Positions 31,136 through 40,643 of a stretch of 64,000 bases of DNA are shown here, one piece after another. Origin of the DNA: Thermoplasmata archaeon (lineage in GTDB: Archaea > Thermoplasmatota > Thermoplasmata > Thermoplasmatales > Thermoplasmataceae); the NCBI GenBank assembly GCA_021806295.1, contig JAJZXS010000044.1, positions 1 through 64,000 on the forward strand, in the 5' to 3' direction. The translations under genes were made by a program, and so were the position numbers. The notes beneath the pieces are model-generated. The model was not told the origin of the DNA and did no database searches. It saw only the letters and a list, made by a program, of their open reading frames with translations. Positions within the stretch are counted from its first letter, which is position 1, and each line of letters starts with the position of its first letter.

Positions 31136-31849
31136 ATGGAAGCTAATCCAGAACACATAATGAAAACAGCAAACATGCTCAAAATCCTTGGGCTTTCATC
31201 CTATGAAGCCCAGGCCTTTGCCTCATTAGTATATCACGGTGTGGCAAATGCTGATACTATTGCAGACACGGCAGGTATTCCCAGAACATCTGCTTATAAG
31301 GTCATGGAATCACTGGTGGCGCGTGGATTTGCAAGGGAAACAGAGGGCAGGCCCAGGATGTTCAAGCCTGAGGATATGTCAAAAATAAAGGAGGATTTCA
31401 TTAGCAGTGTCAATAAGCTATTTGATGATCTGAAGGAATTACAGGATGTGCTTCCGTCAAAAGGTGATCCCCAGCTGGTCTTTACCATATATGGCAGGTC
31501 GAAGGTAATGAGCAAAATGGCCGAGATGTTTGACCTTACAGAAAGGGAAATCCTTATCGCAACACCACGTATAAGGGAGATCAGGAGTGAATTGAAGAAA
31601 AATATAGAAAACGCTTTGAAGAGGGGAGTAAAGGTTGTTTTTATAACGCCACCGAATAAGAGAGTCCCGCACAATACAATAGTTTACAGAAAAGAAGGAT
31701 TGATAGCAACAGATGTTGCAAGTGATGACTCAAGGGCAATGCTTGCCGGAGCTGACCTGGATGCCTGCGGATATACTGATAACCCTATTCTTTCTCTTCA
31801 TGTATTGCAGTTCATAAATATGATGATGAACGATGAAATTAAGATGTGA
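31136..31849 (+). CDS. TrmB-family transcriptional regulator
   Basis: LGLSSYEAQAFASLVYHGVANADTIADTAGIPRTSAYKVMESLVARGFARETEGRPRMFKP. Confidence 0.93.
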   Translation: MEANPEHIMKTANMLKILGLSSYEAQAFASLVYHGVANADTIADTAGIPRTSAYKVMESLVARGFARETEGRPRMFKPEDMSKIKEDFISSVNKLFDDLKELQDVLPSKGDPQLVFTIYGRSKVMSKMAEMFDLTEREILIATPRIREIRSELKKNIENALKRGVKVVFITPPNKRVPHNTIVYRKEGLIATDVASDDSRAMLAGADLDACGYTDNPILSLHVLQFINMMMNDEIKM

Positions 31850-32678
31850 TTTCGAGAGCAGGAATAAGCTCGTAGGCGGGCATGTCTCAATAGCAGAGAG
31901 CATAGCTTTATCGCCGGGGAGGGCCAATTCCTTCGGATTCAATACATTCCAAATTTTTGTAAAAAGCAATCTTCAATGGAAATATCGAGAAATAAGCGAT
32001 GAGGAATATGAAAATTTTAAACATAATGTCAGGGAATTTAAAATGGAAAAGCCTGTTGTACACGCTACATACCTGCTTAATCTTGGTTCGGAAAATAATG
32101 AACTGGTAGACAGGTCGGTGAATGACCTGAAGTATGAAATTGGGGTGTGCAACCGCCTTGGCATTGAATATCTTGTACTCCACCCCGGATCAAACAGGGA
32201 CAGAAAGCATGCCATCGAATCAATAATGGGCGTAATCAATTCAATCGAAACAGGGAATGTAAGGCTTCTCATTGAGAACTCTTCTGGAAAGGGCAGCACA
32301 GTTCCGGCAACAATTGAAGAAATGCAGTCCATGATGGACATCTCAAAGAATAGAACAGGAATATGCCTAGATACCTGCCATTTCTTTGCAGAGGGGTATG
32401 ACCTTGTTGATAAATACAGCGAGTCCATTGAAAGCCTGAAATCATCGGGCATAATGAAAAATATCCATGCCATGCATATCAATGATTCCATGTTTGAACG
32501 TGGATCAAAGAGGGACAGGCACGAAAATATAGGAGATGGTTTCATCGGTAATGCCGGATTTAAGAATATAATAAACGACAGTTCATTCAACGGGATTCCC
32601 ATGATAATGGAAACTCCCGGCGGGGATGAAAATTATTTATCCAATATCCAAAAATTAAGAGATTTGATGGTGATTTAA
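31833..32678 (+). CDS. nfo: Deoxyribonuclease IV (endonuclease IV)
   Basis: GGHVSIAESIALSPGRANSFGFNTFQIFVKSNLQW; VLHPGS; ENSSGKGST; GICLDTCHFFAEGYDL; DRHENIGDGFIG; METPGGDENY. Confidence 0.96.
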   Translation: MKLRCDFESRNKLVGGHVSIAESIALSPGRANSFGFNTFQIFVKSNLQWKYREISDEEYENFKHNVREFKMEKPVVHATYLLNLGSENNELVDRSVNDLKYEIGVCNRLGIEYLVLHPGSNRDRKHAIESIMGVINSIETGNVRLLIENSSGKGSTVPATIEEMQSMMDISKNRTGICLDTCHFFAEGYDLVDKYSESIESLKSSGIMKNIHAMHINDSMFERGSKRDRHENIGDGFIGNAGFKNIINDSSFNGIPMIMETPGGDENYLSNIQKLRDLMVI

Positions 32679-33838
32679 TGAACGTTAAAGAATTTAAACC
32701 CTATCTATTTTCATGTGATATAAGGGACGTTGTTTCTCCCCCTTTTGATACCATTACACCGGAGCAGGAAAAAAAATTGCGTTCTGCAAAGTGCAATATA
32801 ACCACACTGAGCATGCCTGAGTCAGGAAACACGGGAATGAGCCCGAAAAAAATCCTTGAAAAATGGCTGAAAGATCATCTTGTTTATGAATACAGCAGGG
32901 ACGTAATAATAATCCTGAAACAGATATTTTACATAAATAAAGAGGCTGTATCGAGGTACGGAATTATATCACTGCTTCAAATTAACGGTGCCATAAGCGC
33001 ACATGAAAACACATTTGATAAACAGGTAAGGGAAAGACAGGAGATAATGGAAGAGTTACAGGCTGAACCAGAACCCATATTCATAGTTATCCCAGATAAC
33101 AGCTTCGACAAACTGATAAAAAGATATGCATCTGACCTGGAGGAAAAATTCAAATTTGAGGAACCCCGGGGGGTGGAAAATTATGTTTATTTCCTGGATG
33201 ACCCCCGTCGCATCATAAGGATAAAAGAATCACTTGAAAATGTTCAGGGGATTGTGGCTGATGGCCATCATAGAACGCAGGCAATAAAGAATCTGGAGGC
33301 TGAGACAGGAGACAGTTTCTGGAACTATGCACTGGCTTATACAACATCAATTTATGGAAATGGATTAATGATAGGAGGTGTTGACAGGCTGGTTTACAGG
33401 CTTAACTTCGAGGAAAACCTGAACAGGATAAAAAATTTATTCGATATATATACGGAAAAAACGATGGAAGATGATGGATGTATAAGAGTTTATAGCAGGG
33501 GTTTGTTCTACAGGCTCATCCCCAAAGAATATGCCATAAATGAGACTTTCGGCCCTTCTAAACCTCTTTCTACAGAGATAATAAACAGGATTCTCTTTGA
33601 AAATGCATTCGGCCTGAGCAGGGAAGAAATGGAAACCAAAATCGGTTTTATCTATAACACAACAGATGCCATAAACGCTGTTGACAGCCATGAATGCGAA
33701 TTTGCAGTGCTTATACCTCCCTGGCACAAGGATGATTTTCTGAACCTGACCATGCAGAACAGGATATTTCCCCAGAAATCAACATATTTTTATCCAAAAA
33801 TTCCATCAGGAATTGCAATATACTGCAGGCCATCGTAG
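32678..33838 (+). CDS. DUF1015 family protein; 3' end overlaps tRNA-Thr
   Basis: VVSPPFDTITPEQEKKLRS; ADGHHRTQAIKNL; stop TAG at 33836-33838 lies inside the tRNA. Confidence 0.88.
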   Translation: MNVKEFKPYLFSCDIRDVVSPPFDTITPEQEKKLRSAKCNITTLSMPESGNTGMSPKKILEKWLKDHLVYEYSRDVIIILKQIFYINKEAVSRYGIISLLQINGAISAHENTFDKQVRERQEIMEELQAEPEPIFIVIPDNSFDKLIKRYASDLEEKFKFEEPRGVENYVYFLDDPRRIIRIKESLENVQGIVADGHHRTQAIKNLEAETGDSFWNYALAYTTSIYGNGLMIGGVDRLVYRLNFEENLNRIKNLFDIYTEKTMEDDGCIRVYSRGLFYRLIPKEYAINETFGPSKPLSTEIINRILFENAFGLSREEMETKIGFIYNTTDAINAVDSHECEFAVLIPPWHKDDFLNLTMQNRIFPQKSTYFYPKIPSGIAIYCRPS

Positions 33839-33900
33839 CTCAGCAGGTAGAGTGGTTGATTCGTAATCAACAGGTCGCGAGTTCAAATCTCGCCGATGGC
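33829..33900 (+). tRNA. tRNA-Thr (anticodon CGT)
   Basis: Folded by eye: acceptor GCCATCG/CGATGGC, anticodon arm GTTGA-TTCGTAA-TCAAC, T arm GCGAG-TTCAAAT-CTCGC. Confidence 0.95.
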
Positions 33901-33907
33901 TATACAT

Positions 33908-34123
33908 TTATATAAATTCTTTGACAAAAATTATTTTATCCTCATTGAATACGAGTGCAATTTCATAACTTCTTTCAATGTCATTGAAACTTGTATGTGA
34001 TGTCCAGTTACCGGTGTATTTATCGTGGTTCAACTCACGTATTCTTATATTTTCCACACCGCTATAGTTCTTCAGGATGTATTCTCTAATAAAGTTAATG
34101 GCTTTTACACGATCGTCCATCAA
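33908..34123 (-). CDS. Small hypothetical protein
   Basis: 71 aa ORF MMDDRVKAINFIREYILKNYSGVENIRIRELNHDKYTG... Confidence 0.6.
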   Translation of the reverse strand: MMDDRVKAINFIREYILKNYSGVENIRIRELNHDKYTGNWTSHTSFNDIERSYEIALVFNEDKIIFVKEFI

Positions 34124-34212
34124 AATAAATGGAAATGCAATATAAAATACTTGGCAGATTTGTTATTTCTAAATTTAAAAAGGCTTATAATAACCTATTG
34201 CATTTATTACCT

Positions 34213-34464
34213 ATGGAGTTTAAATTAACCATTGGAAAAATGGAAGATTTAAAAAATATGATCATGGAAGATATGGCAAAAACAGAAAATATAGATATTG
34301 ACGATATTGAATTTGAGGATATATTTTATTATTCTGGATTAAAGAAGTGGAATGCCAGAATTAAATTCAGTAAGAATGGGAAAAATTACAGGTCAAGCAT
34401 GGATATAATGGAAAATGGTATGATCACCAGATACCAGCAGAGGGAGGAAAATGAATTCAAATGA
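34213..34464 (+). CDS. Small hypothetical protein (internal ATG preferred over the 34129 track start)
   Basis: MEFKLTIGKMEDLKNMIMEDMAKTENIDIDDIEFEDIFYYSGLKKWNARIKFSKNGKNYRSSMDIMENGMITRYQQREENEFK. Confidence 0.6.
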   Translation: MEFKLTIGKMEDLKNMIMEDMAKTENIDIDDIEFEDIFYYSGLKKWNARIKFSKNGKNYRSSMDIMENGMITRYQQREENEFK

Positions 34465-34777
34465 ATGTCCGTTGAGCGCAGCATTGAAACCACTTAAGGG
34501 AAAATGGGAACCGGTAATAATCAAATTTCTATCAATAAACGGGAAATCCGGATACAAGGACATATATAACAGAATGGACAATATAACACCCAAGGCACTT
34601 ACAGGGGCCCTGAAACTGCTTTACCAGGAGGGAGTTATCAGTAAAGTAACAGTATCGGAAAAACCACATCGGGTTGTATACAGTCTGACAGAAAAGGGAG
34701 TTGCAATGATTAAACCATTGGATGCCATAGAATCCCTGAATGGCAATACAAAATATACTGGGGCAAAGTCTAAATAA
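34451..34777 (+). CDS. HxlR-family winged-helix transcriptional regulator
   Basis: CPLSAALKPLKGKWEPVIIKFLSINGKSGYKDIYNRMDNITPKALTGALKLLYQEGVISK. Confidence 0.9.
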   Translation: MNSNECPLSAALKPLKGKWEPVIIKFLSINGKSGYKDIYNRMDNITPKALTGALKLLYQEGVISKVTVSEKPHRVVYSLTEKGVAMIKPLDAIESLNGNTKYTGAKSK

Positions 34778-34798
34778 TAATTTTTAGTTATAGCCTGC

Positions 34799-35626
34799 AT
34801 GTCAGATTATACAAGCGGCGATTCCATGGCCAAGATAGACAGAGTATCCAGGTTACTTTTATTCATATCGATAGGATTCTTTATCGCGGCTTCACTGATA
34901 AACACACTGTATACATTGACAGGCCGTCATGACCTTTTATTCAAAACCGGGCTTGTATTTATTATACTGTTTGATATATTTTATGCAGTAATACTCCTGA
35001 GCATCTATCAAACAGGAAAGCTTCAGATAACAGACAGATTAATTTTTCTCTCCCTTGGGCTATTTGCTATAATCTTCATATCTGAAATAATACTGGAAAT
35101 TAATGCAGGTACAGGCCTCTTCCCCGGAATAGTCGGGTTTGTGGGCCTTGCCTTTGGCTTTATGTATTATTATTTTAAGGATGATGAACTCTTATCACGT
35201 GTTATGATAATAGTAGCAGCCATACTGGCTTACATTGCCATGGCTGGATATCCTTTAATGCCCTATATATTCACTTTCGGCACATCATACCTTAATTCAG
35301 CATTGTGGGCGCAGGCATTCATAATTCTGGAGATACTGCTTGTACTTGCATTCCTGTTCAAATCAAGCCAGATTGTTGCAGACTTTCTAACCGAATCAGG
35401 TAAATCCCTCGGGCTGTTCATATTTGCTATAGGCATGATAATAACAGGTGCCTCAATGGTTTCCACAAACCTGGCAGCTCTACCTGCTGGTCTGGGAGAC
35501 ACACTATCTGCCATACTCATCATAGCCGGCATCTTTGCACTCATTGCAGGTATTCTCATAGTTATAATATCCCTTATGGATTTTTATAACTCTGTAATAA
35601 AACCGAGAATCCATTTTATGAGATAA
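34799..35626 (+). CDS. Multi-TM membrane protein of unknown function
   Basis: 275 aa, several hydrophobic segments. Confidence 0.8.
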   Translation: MSDYTSGDSMAKIDRVSRLLLFISIGFFIAASLINTLYTLTGRHDLLFKTGLVFIILFDIFYAVILLSIYQTGKLQITDRLIFLSLGLFAIIFISEIILEINAGTGLFPGIVGFVGLAFGFMYYYFKDDELLSRVMIIVAAILAYIAMAGYPLMPYIFTFGTSYLNSALWAQAFIILEILLVLAFLFKSSQIVADFLTESGKSLGLFIFAIGMIITGASMVSTNLAALPAGLGDTLSAILIIAGIFALIAGILIVIISLMDFYNSVIKPRIHFMR

Positions 35627-35657
35627 AAAATTATATTTCATTAAGGCATTATTGCAT

Positions 35658-37103
35658 ATGACTTTTGACGATTTGAATGATTTTATAAAATACCAGGAGG
35701 GCAATAACGACATTATAAAGATAAACGAAGAGGTGGACCCGGACCTCGAGCTTACATACATACTCAGTGAGGAGGAGAGAATAGGCAAGAAAAAAACAAT
35801 ACTTTTTAACAATGTTAAAGGTTCAAGGATGCCGGTTTTAGGCAATATATTCTCATCTGAAAAGAAGATCGAGGCAATACTGGGTGATACTCCATACAAT
35901 ATAGGCCTTAAATTGAAAAATATAGTCAGGATACCTGACGACACGGAATCAATGATATCAAGGGGGCTTGAGATGCTCAAGGAAATGAGCGGTATAAAGC
36001 CCAAGGTATATAACAGGAAGGGTTCAGAATTTGAGGTGGTTGACCCGCATCTCACTGAATATCCGATAACAAAGAACTGGCCAAAGGATGGGGGGCGTTA
36101 CATAACAATGCCTGTTGTGATAACGAAGGACCCTGATACCGGTACAAGGAACGTCGGAACATACAGAATGCAGGTATACGATGATGAAACTGCCGGCATG
36201 CACTGGCATATACACAAGGGCGGGGCAGAACACATGGACAGGTATAAGCAGGAGGGGAAAATCATGGATGTTGCAGTTGCCATAGGTGTTGACCCATTAA
36301 CATTCTTCTCATCCATAGCACCGCTTCCAAATGGAATAGATGAGTTTTCATTCAGGGGAATACTGGCAAAAAAACATCTCGAACTTATAAAGGGGGAAAC
36401 AGTAAACCTTGAATATCCTCGCAGCTCTCAGATAGTGCTGGAAGGTTACATAGACCCCAGCGAAACAAGGGTAGAAGGGCCTTTCGGTGACCATACAGGC
36501 TACTATTCACTTGAGGAGGAGTTTCCTGTATTCCATATAAAAAAGATTGTGCAGAGGCTTAATCCCATATATTCCACAACAATAGTTGGAAAATTATGGC
36601 ATGAGGATGTAAAAATCGGCAAGGCAATAGAGAGAATGTTTCTCCCACTGATACAGATTCAGATACCGGAAATTGTGGATATGAATATACCCGAAGAAAC
36701 TGTTGTAAGCAACATGATAGTTGTATCCATAAAGAAAAGATATCCGGGACAGGCAAAAAAGGTAATGTTCGCCATATGGGGAACCGGGCAGATGATGTTT
36801 ACCAAGATAGTAGTTGTGGTTGATGATGATGTGGATGTACATGATATGAAGCAGGTCATGTGGGCAATGACAACCAGGATAGACCCTGTAAACGATGTTT
36901 TCATGGTTCCTAATACTCCCACTGATTCGCTTGACCATCCTGCAAGGCTTTTCAATCTCGGGTCAAAAATGGGCATTGATGCGACCAGAAAATCCCCTGC
37001 TGAAAATTATAACAGGCCATGGCCGGACACCTTATCCATGTCACCAGATGTTGAGAAAAAAGCCGATGAATTAATCAAAAGACTGGAACAGTCACAGAAT
37101 TAG
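35658..37103 (+). CDS. UbiD-family decarboxylase
   Basis: RNVGTYRMQVYDDETAGMHWHIHKGGAEHMDRY; FGDHTGYYSLEEEFPVFHIK; ATG at 35658 used in place of the TTG at 35652. Confidence 0.93.
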   Translation: MTFDDLNDFIKYQEGNNDIIKINEEVDPDLELTYILSEEERIGKKKTILFNNVKGSRMPVLGNIFSSEKKIEAILGDTPYNIGLKLKNIVRIPDDTESMISRGLEMLKEMSGIKPKVYNRKGSEFEVVDPHLTEYPITKNWPKDGGRYITMPVVITKDPDTGTRNVGTYRMQVYDDETAGMHWHIHKGGAEHMDRYKQEGKIMDVAVAIGVDPLTFFSSIAPLPNGIDEFSFRGILAKKHLELIKGETVNLEYPRSSQIVLEGYIDPSETRVEGPFGDHTGYYSLEEEFPVFHIKKIVQRLNPIYSTTIVGKLWHEDVKIGKAIERMFLPLIQIQIPEIVDMNIPEETVVSNMIVVSIKKRYPGQAKKVMFAIWGTGQMMFTKIVVVVDDDVDVHDMKQVMWAMTTRIDPVNDVFMVPNTPTDSLDHPARLFNLGSKMGIDATRKSPAENYNRPWPDTLSMSPDVEKKADELIKRLEQSQN

Positions 37104-37105
37104 TT

Positions 37106-37702
37106 TTAAATTTTTGTAAACCTCACCGATATGAATTCTCCAGAGGTGTTTATTTTCTTTTCATAACCGTCAAAATTGAGGGATTCTGCATATTTCTTAG
37201 ATATTGAATGCTTTTTGTGCAGAGATACAGGTGATTTATAATAATCTTCCATAAATTCTACGATAAGAAAAGTTCCATTATCAGAAAGCTTTGACAGTAT
37301 ATATGAAATACTGCTATCCCTGTTTTCCCAGTGATGGAATGATAATGTTGTAAATATGAGGTCGAATTTTCGTTCATAGGGTATTTCCCTGCTGCTTCCA
37401 GGTTTGCACGTAGCCTTTATGCCAGCCTTCTCAAAATTTTTATTCTCTACCCTTACCATGTATTCCGATGGATCGACAGTATAGAATTCTGCATTGGGAA
37501 ATTGCTTAGCAACCATTACTGATAACCTGCCTGGACCGGCACCTATATCCAGCACTGACGATGGAGACATGTTTTTTACCTCCTGAATAGTGAAATTATA
37601 AAGCTTTTTGAGCATGCGCCATGCAAAAACGTCGTAAAATGATGTTGTAAAATATCCGAATTTCTCCTCACCATCAACATAATAATCTTTCATACGATAC
37701 AA
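37106..37702 (-). CDS. Class I SAM-dependent methyltransferase
   Basis: VLDIGAGPGRLSVMVAKQFPNAEFYTVDPS; FDLIFTTLSFHHWEN. Confidence 0.9.
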   Translation of the reverse strand: MYRMKDYYVDGEEKFGYFTTSFYDVFAWRMLKKLYNFTIQEVKNMSPSSVLDIGAGPGRLSVMVAKQFPNAEFYTVDPSEYMVRVENKNFEKAGIKATCKPGSSREIPYERKFDLIFTTLSFHHWENRDSSISYILSKLSDNGTFLIVEFMEDYYKSPVSLHKKHSISKKYAESLNFDGYEKKINTSGEFISVRFTKI

Positions 37703-37765
37703 TATTAAATTATGATTATAAATATGTACCTATTGTACAGTACCAATATATAAAAGTGTATGATA

Positions 37766-37777
37766 ATTGTATACAAT
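37766..37777. promoter_or_regulatory. 12-bp perfect palindrome ATTGTATACAAT just downstream of a TATA-like stretch
   Basis: AATATATAAAAG then ATTGTATACAAT, read directly. Confidence 0.45.
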
Positions 37778-37832
37778 ACGATGCCAGACATTGATTGCTA
37801 AGCAAAAATCGTTCTATTTCATGAGATATTGA

Positions 37833-37872
37833 GCATGGAACCCCATAATCATTATGTTTTCCCGTTCCATGC
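37833..37872 (+). other. Hairpin: GCATGGAAC ... GTTCCATGC (9-bp perfect stem) with nested CATAAT-C-ATTATG
   Basis: Inverted repeat read directly; intergenic. Confidence 0.55.
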
Positions 37873-37962
37873 CTATACTCAAAATTATTTAAAAACATGT
37901 TATAATACTTCCTGAAACTATCATTATTACAAAAATATATATATTCATGTATTAATATTATC

Positions 37963-38079
37963 ATGAATAAAAAGATCATTATAGGAGCTGTTATGTTTGC
38001 AATATTTATTGCAACAGAATTTGCCATTAGTTTGGTACCGCATCAATCTGTATGGCCTTCTGTGTCTCAACCCTGGTGA
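37963..38079 (+). CDS. Small putative membrane peptide (38 aa)
   Basis: Manual translation: MNKKIIIGAVMFAIFIATEFAISLVPHQSVWPSVSQPW*. Confidence 0.4.
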   Translation: MNKKIIIGAVMFAIFIATEFAISLVPHQSVWPSVSQPW

Positions 38080-38128
38080 TAACATGATATAAGAAAATTT
38101 AAAAAGACGCAAACGAATAAATTTATAC

Positions 38129-38500
38129 ATGGCAGCATTATCAGCTGTCTTTATTTTTATTATAGGTTTACTTTTTTACTGGATATCTGAATATGGGCCC
38201 TTCATTGAAAAAAGTGCAGCATTTTTTAACTTTATTACGGTAACCATGCCAGTTATTATTATTGAATATGGATTTGTAGATGCATTATTTTATCTATTAT
38301 CCCTTCGGGAGAAGTATATTGGAACAAAAATGAAAAATATACTTTATCTATGGATATTATTTATTATTCTAAGCTTTTTAGTCCCTGTTTTTGTAGATCA
38401 GTACATGATGATTTATTACATTATTCCTGCCATAATTTCAATATTCTTTCCACTAAGAATGCTTTATAAAATCAAACAGGAAAATGCGGGGAAAAACTAA
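38129..38500 (+). CDS. Small multi-TM protein
   Basis: 123 aa with several hydrophobic segments. Confidence 0.6.
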   Translation: MAALSAVFIFIIGLLFYWISEYGPFIEKSAAFFNFITVTMPVIIIEYGFVDALFYLLSLREKYIGTKMKNILYLWILFIILSFLVPVFVDQYMMIYYIIPAIISIFFPLRMLYKIKQENAGKN

Positions 38501-38524
38501 ATTATCTATTAACCATTAAAGTCT

Positions 38525-39028
38525 GTGGATGCAATAATAATGGCTGGTGGCAGGGGAAGCAGAATGGGAAATAATAAAAAAATGCTTCTTAATATTAATG
38601 GCGTACCAGTGTTATATAGAATTATTGCTTCATTGAGAGGAGCTGGCTTTAAAGTTAATATTTGCATCACAAAAAATACAGAATTTCTATCAGATATAGA
38701 AGGAACTAATATAATAACCGGCACTGGAAACTACGCTGATGATCTTAAGTACTCACTGGGCTTATGCTCTGTACCTGCGCTTGTTCTTCCAGCGGATGTT
38801 ATATTTTCAAGAAATCTCCTGAAAAGTTTCATTGAATTATCAGATAAGGTCAGAACGGACATAGCGACCTTGAAGGTAAACAGTGAACTCTCGGGAATAT
38901 CAATTTTCTTTAGAAGGCCAGAAGATAAGGAGCTATCGTATACTAACATAGAAATAGAAGATAAGAGTTTCTTCAATCTTAATTATCAAGATGATTATAT
39001 AAGGGCTCGGCAATATTTCAAACAATAG
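38525..39028 (+). CDS. Nucleotidyltransferase, CobY-like (adenosylcobinamide-phosphate guanylyltransferase family); GTG start
   Basis: MDAIIMAGGRGSRMGNNKKMLLNINGVPVLYRIIASL; ALVLPADVIFSRNLL. Confidence 0.75.
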   Translation: MDAIIMAGGRGSRMGNNKKMLLNINGVPVLYRIIASLRGAGFKVNICITKNTEFLSDIEGTNIITGTGNYADDLKYSLGLCSVPALVLPADVIFSRNLLKSFIELSDKVRTDIATLKVNSELSGISIFFRRPEDKELSYTNIEIEDKSFFNLNYQDDYIRARQYFKQ

Positions 39029-39062
39029 CAAAATTTTTTTAACATGTCTACATTGCTGTTAT

Positions 39063-39363
39063 ACTGGACTAGACCGGGGAGCCAGGCCCTCCCTGTGACC
39101 CGTGCCGAAATGCGGGGGCGACTGCCTGGCAAGGGCAACCAGGCCTTTGGCAGTCTCCATGAAATCGTAGAGTCTCTGTCCTTTTGGATCGGGGGTTTGC
39201 ATGTATAACTTCAAAGGAAGATATGCATGCAATTTACCGGGAAAACCCGCCAGGCCCGGAAGGGAACAACGGTATCCTGGACCATCGATGCTGAGAGGGT
39301 GCGGGGAGGAGAGGAAGTGGAGGACGCTACCAAAACACCTGGACTGAACCAGGCGTGTCCAGT
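39063..39363 (+). ncRNA. ffs: Signal recognition particle RNA (7S RNA)
   Basis: Helix 8 core GCCAGGCCCGGAAGGGAACAACGGTATCCTGG; ends pair ACTGGAC...GTCCAGT; intergenic and GC-rich. Confidence 0.93.
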
Positions 39364-39375
39364 ATTACGATTATT

Positions 39376-40515
39376 ATGTACAAGATTATTCAGGACCCTG
39401 TAAATGGGCCTATAAAAATAGAGGGGATATTCAACGAAATAGTTGATTCAAAGTATTTTCAGAGGTTAAGGTATATAAAGCAACTGGGTTTATGCAATAC
39501 CGTATTTCCCGGAGCCAACCATACAAGATTTGAACATTCCCTGGGTTCCATGTTTCTGGCTAAAGAACTTATGGAGGCTCTGGGCATTGACAGCAACATT
39601 CCGGCTCTTGCTGCATTGCTGCATGATATTGGGCATATGCCATTCAGCCATGGAATAGAAGAAGAGTTTCACAGCCTTTACGGAGTGGTCCATGAAGATA
39701 TCACAAAAAAAATTATTAAAGGGTCTTCCCCGTATAATGATAGCAATATACCGGACATATTGAAACAGCACGGATATAACCCGCAAGATATAGCAGATGT
39801 TGCCACAGGCACATCGAAAAAATATCCGCTGTTTTCTGAAATAGTCAGTGGCCCCATGGATGTGGATGAAATAGACTACCTAAGAAGAGATGCACTTTTC
39901 TGCGGTGTAACAATGGGCCAGATTGATTACAAAAGATTATTCAACACAGTAGTGGTAGATGATAATGAACTGATCGGAGTTGAGAAATCAATACCGACAA
40001 TTGAATCCGTTATAATAACCAGGATCCTGATGTTCAATACTGTTTATTTCCATAAAACGTGCAGAATAGCGCAGAAGATGCTGGGATATGCCTATATGGA
40101 CATGAAAGATAGGAGTATTGAAGATATCAAGCTAAATGATTTTGAATTTATGGAGAAAATTAAAAAAGGAGACTCTTCCGATATGTTAAAACATATTCTA
40201 AACCGTGAACTTTTTAAGGTGGCATTTAGAGCTGGTTACAGCAAAGAAAAACTTCAATCCGTTAAAGAGTCCCTGGAAGAGTTCAATTCACATGAGTATA
40301 TAATTGATATTATACCTCCACTATATTTTTCTGGCAGGGGAAGAATAAAGAATTATGCTACAGTATATTTCAGCAGTAAAAAACAGGGAATTACTGATGT
40401 TTCATCAATAGCGATGGCGCTTTCAGGTGAAATGGAAAACAGGCAGATTCTTGTATCCTGTGCTAAAGGAATATACAAAAAAGTAAGTGGCATTCTTAAT
40501 GAATTTAATTTGTAA
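39376..40515 (+). CDS. HD-domain phosphohydrolase (SAMHD1/dGTPase-like)
   Basis: RLRYIKQLGLCNTVFPGANHTRFEHSLG; ALLHDIGHMPFSHGIEEEF; GPMDVDEIDYLRRDALFCGV; ATG at 39376 used because the track start lies in the SRP RNA. Confidence 0.92.
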   Translation: MYKIIQDPVNGPIKIEGIFNEIVDSKYFQRLRYIKQLGLCNTVFPGANHTRFEHSLGSMFLAKELMEALGIDSNIPALAALLHDIGHMPFSHGIEEEFHSLYGVVHEDITKKIIKGSSPYNDSNIPDILKQHGYNPQDIADVATGTSKKYPLFSEIVSGPMDVDEIDYLRRDALFCGVTMGQIDYKRLFNTVVVDDNELIGVEKSIPTIESVIITRILMFNTVYFHKTCRIAQKMLGYAYMDMKDRSIEDIKLNDFEFMEKIKKGDSSDMLKHILNRELFKVAFRAGYSKEKLQSVKESLEEFNSHEYIIDIIPPLYFSGRGRIKNYATVYFSSKKQGITDVSSIAMALSGEMENRQILVSCAKGIYKKVSGILNEFNL

Positions 40516-40643
40516 AACAAAATTAAATGGACAAATATTAATTCTTAGAGATGCCTGAGATCACCCTCTATGCCAAAGGCATTTGGATTCGCACTTCCCA
40601 ATTAAAAACTATAATTTATTAACGTTTAGTTTATTACATTTAA

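Noticed and set aside
30967-31182. 71-aa minus ORF spanning the trmB upstream region
   Set aside because: Overlaps the start of a well-supported TrmB gene and has no recognisable domain.
33908-34464. The two small hypothetical proteins flanking ~34.1 kb as a paralogous pair
   Set aside because: Similar size and composition, but no clear alignable motif by eye.
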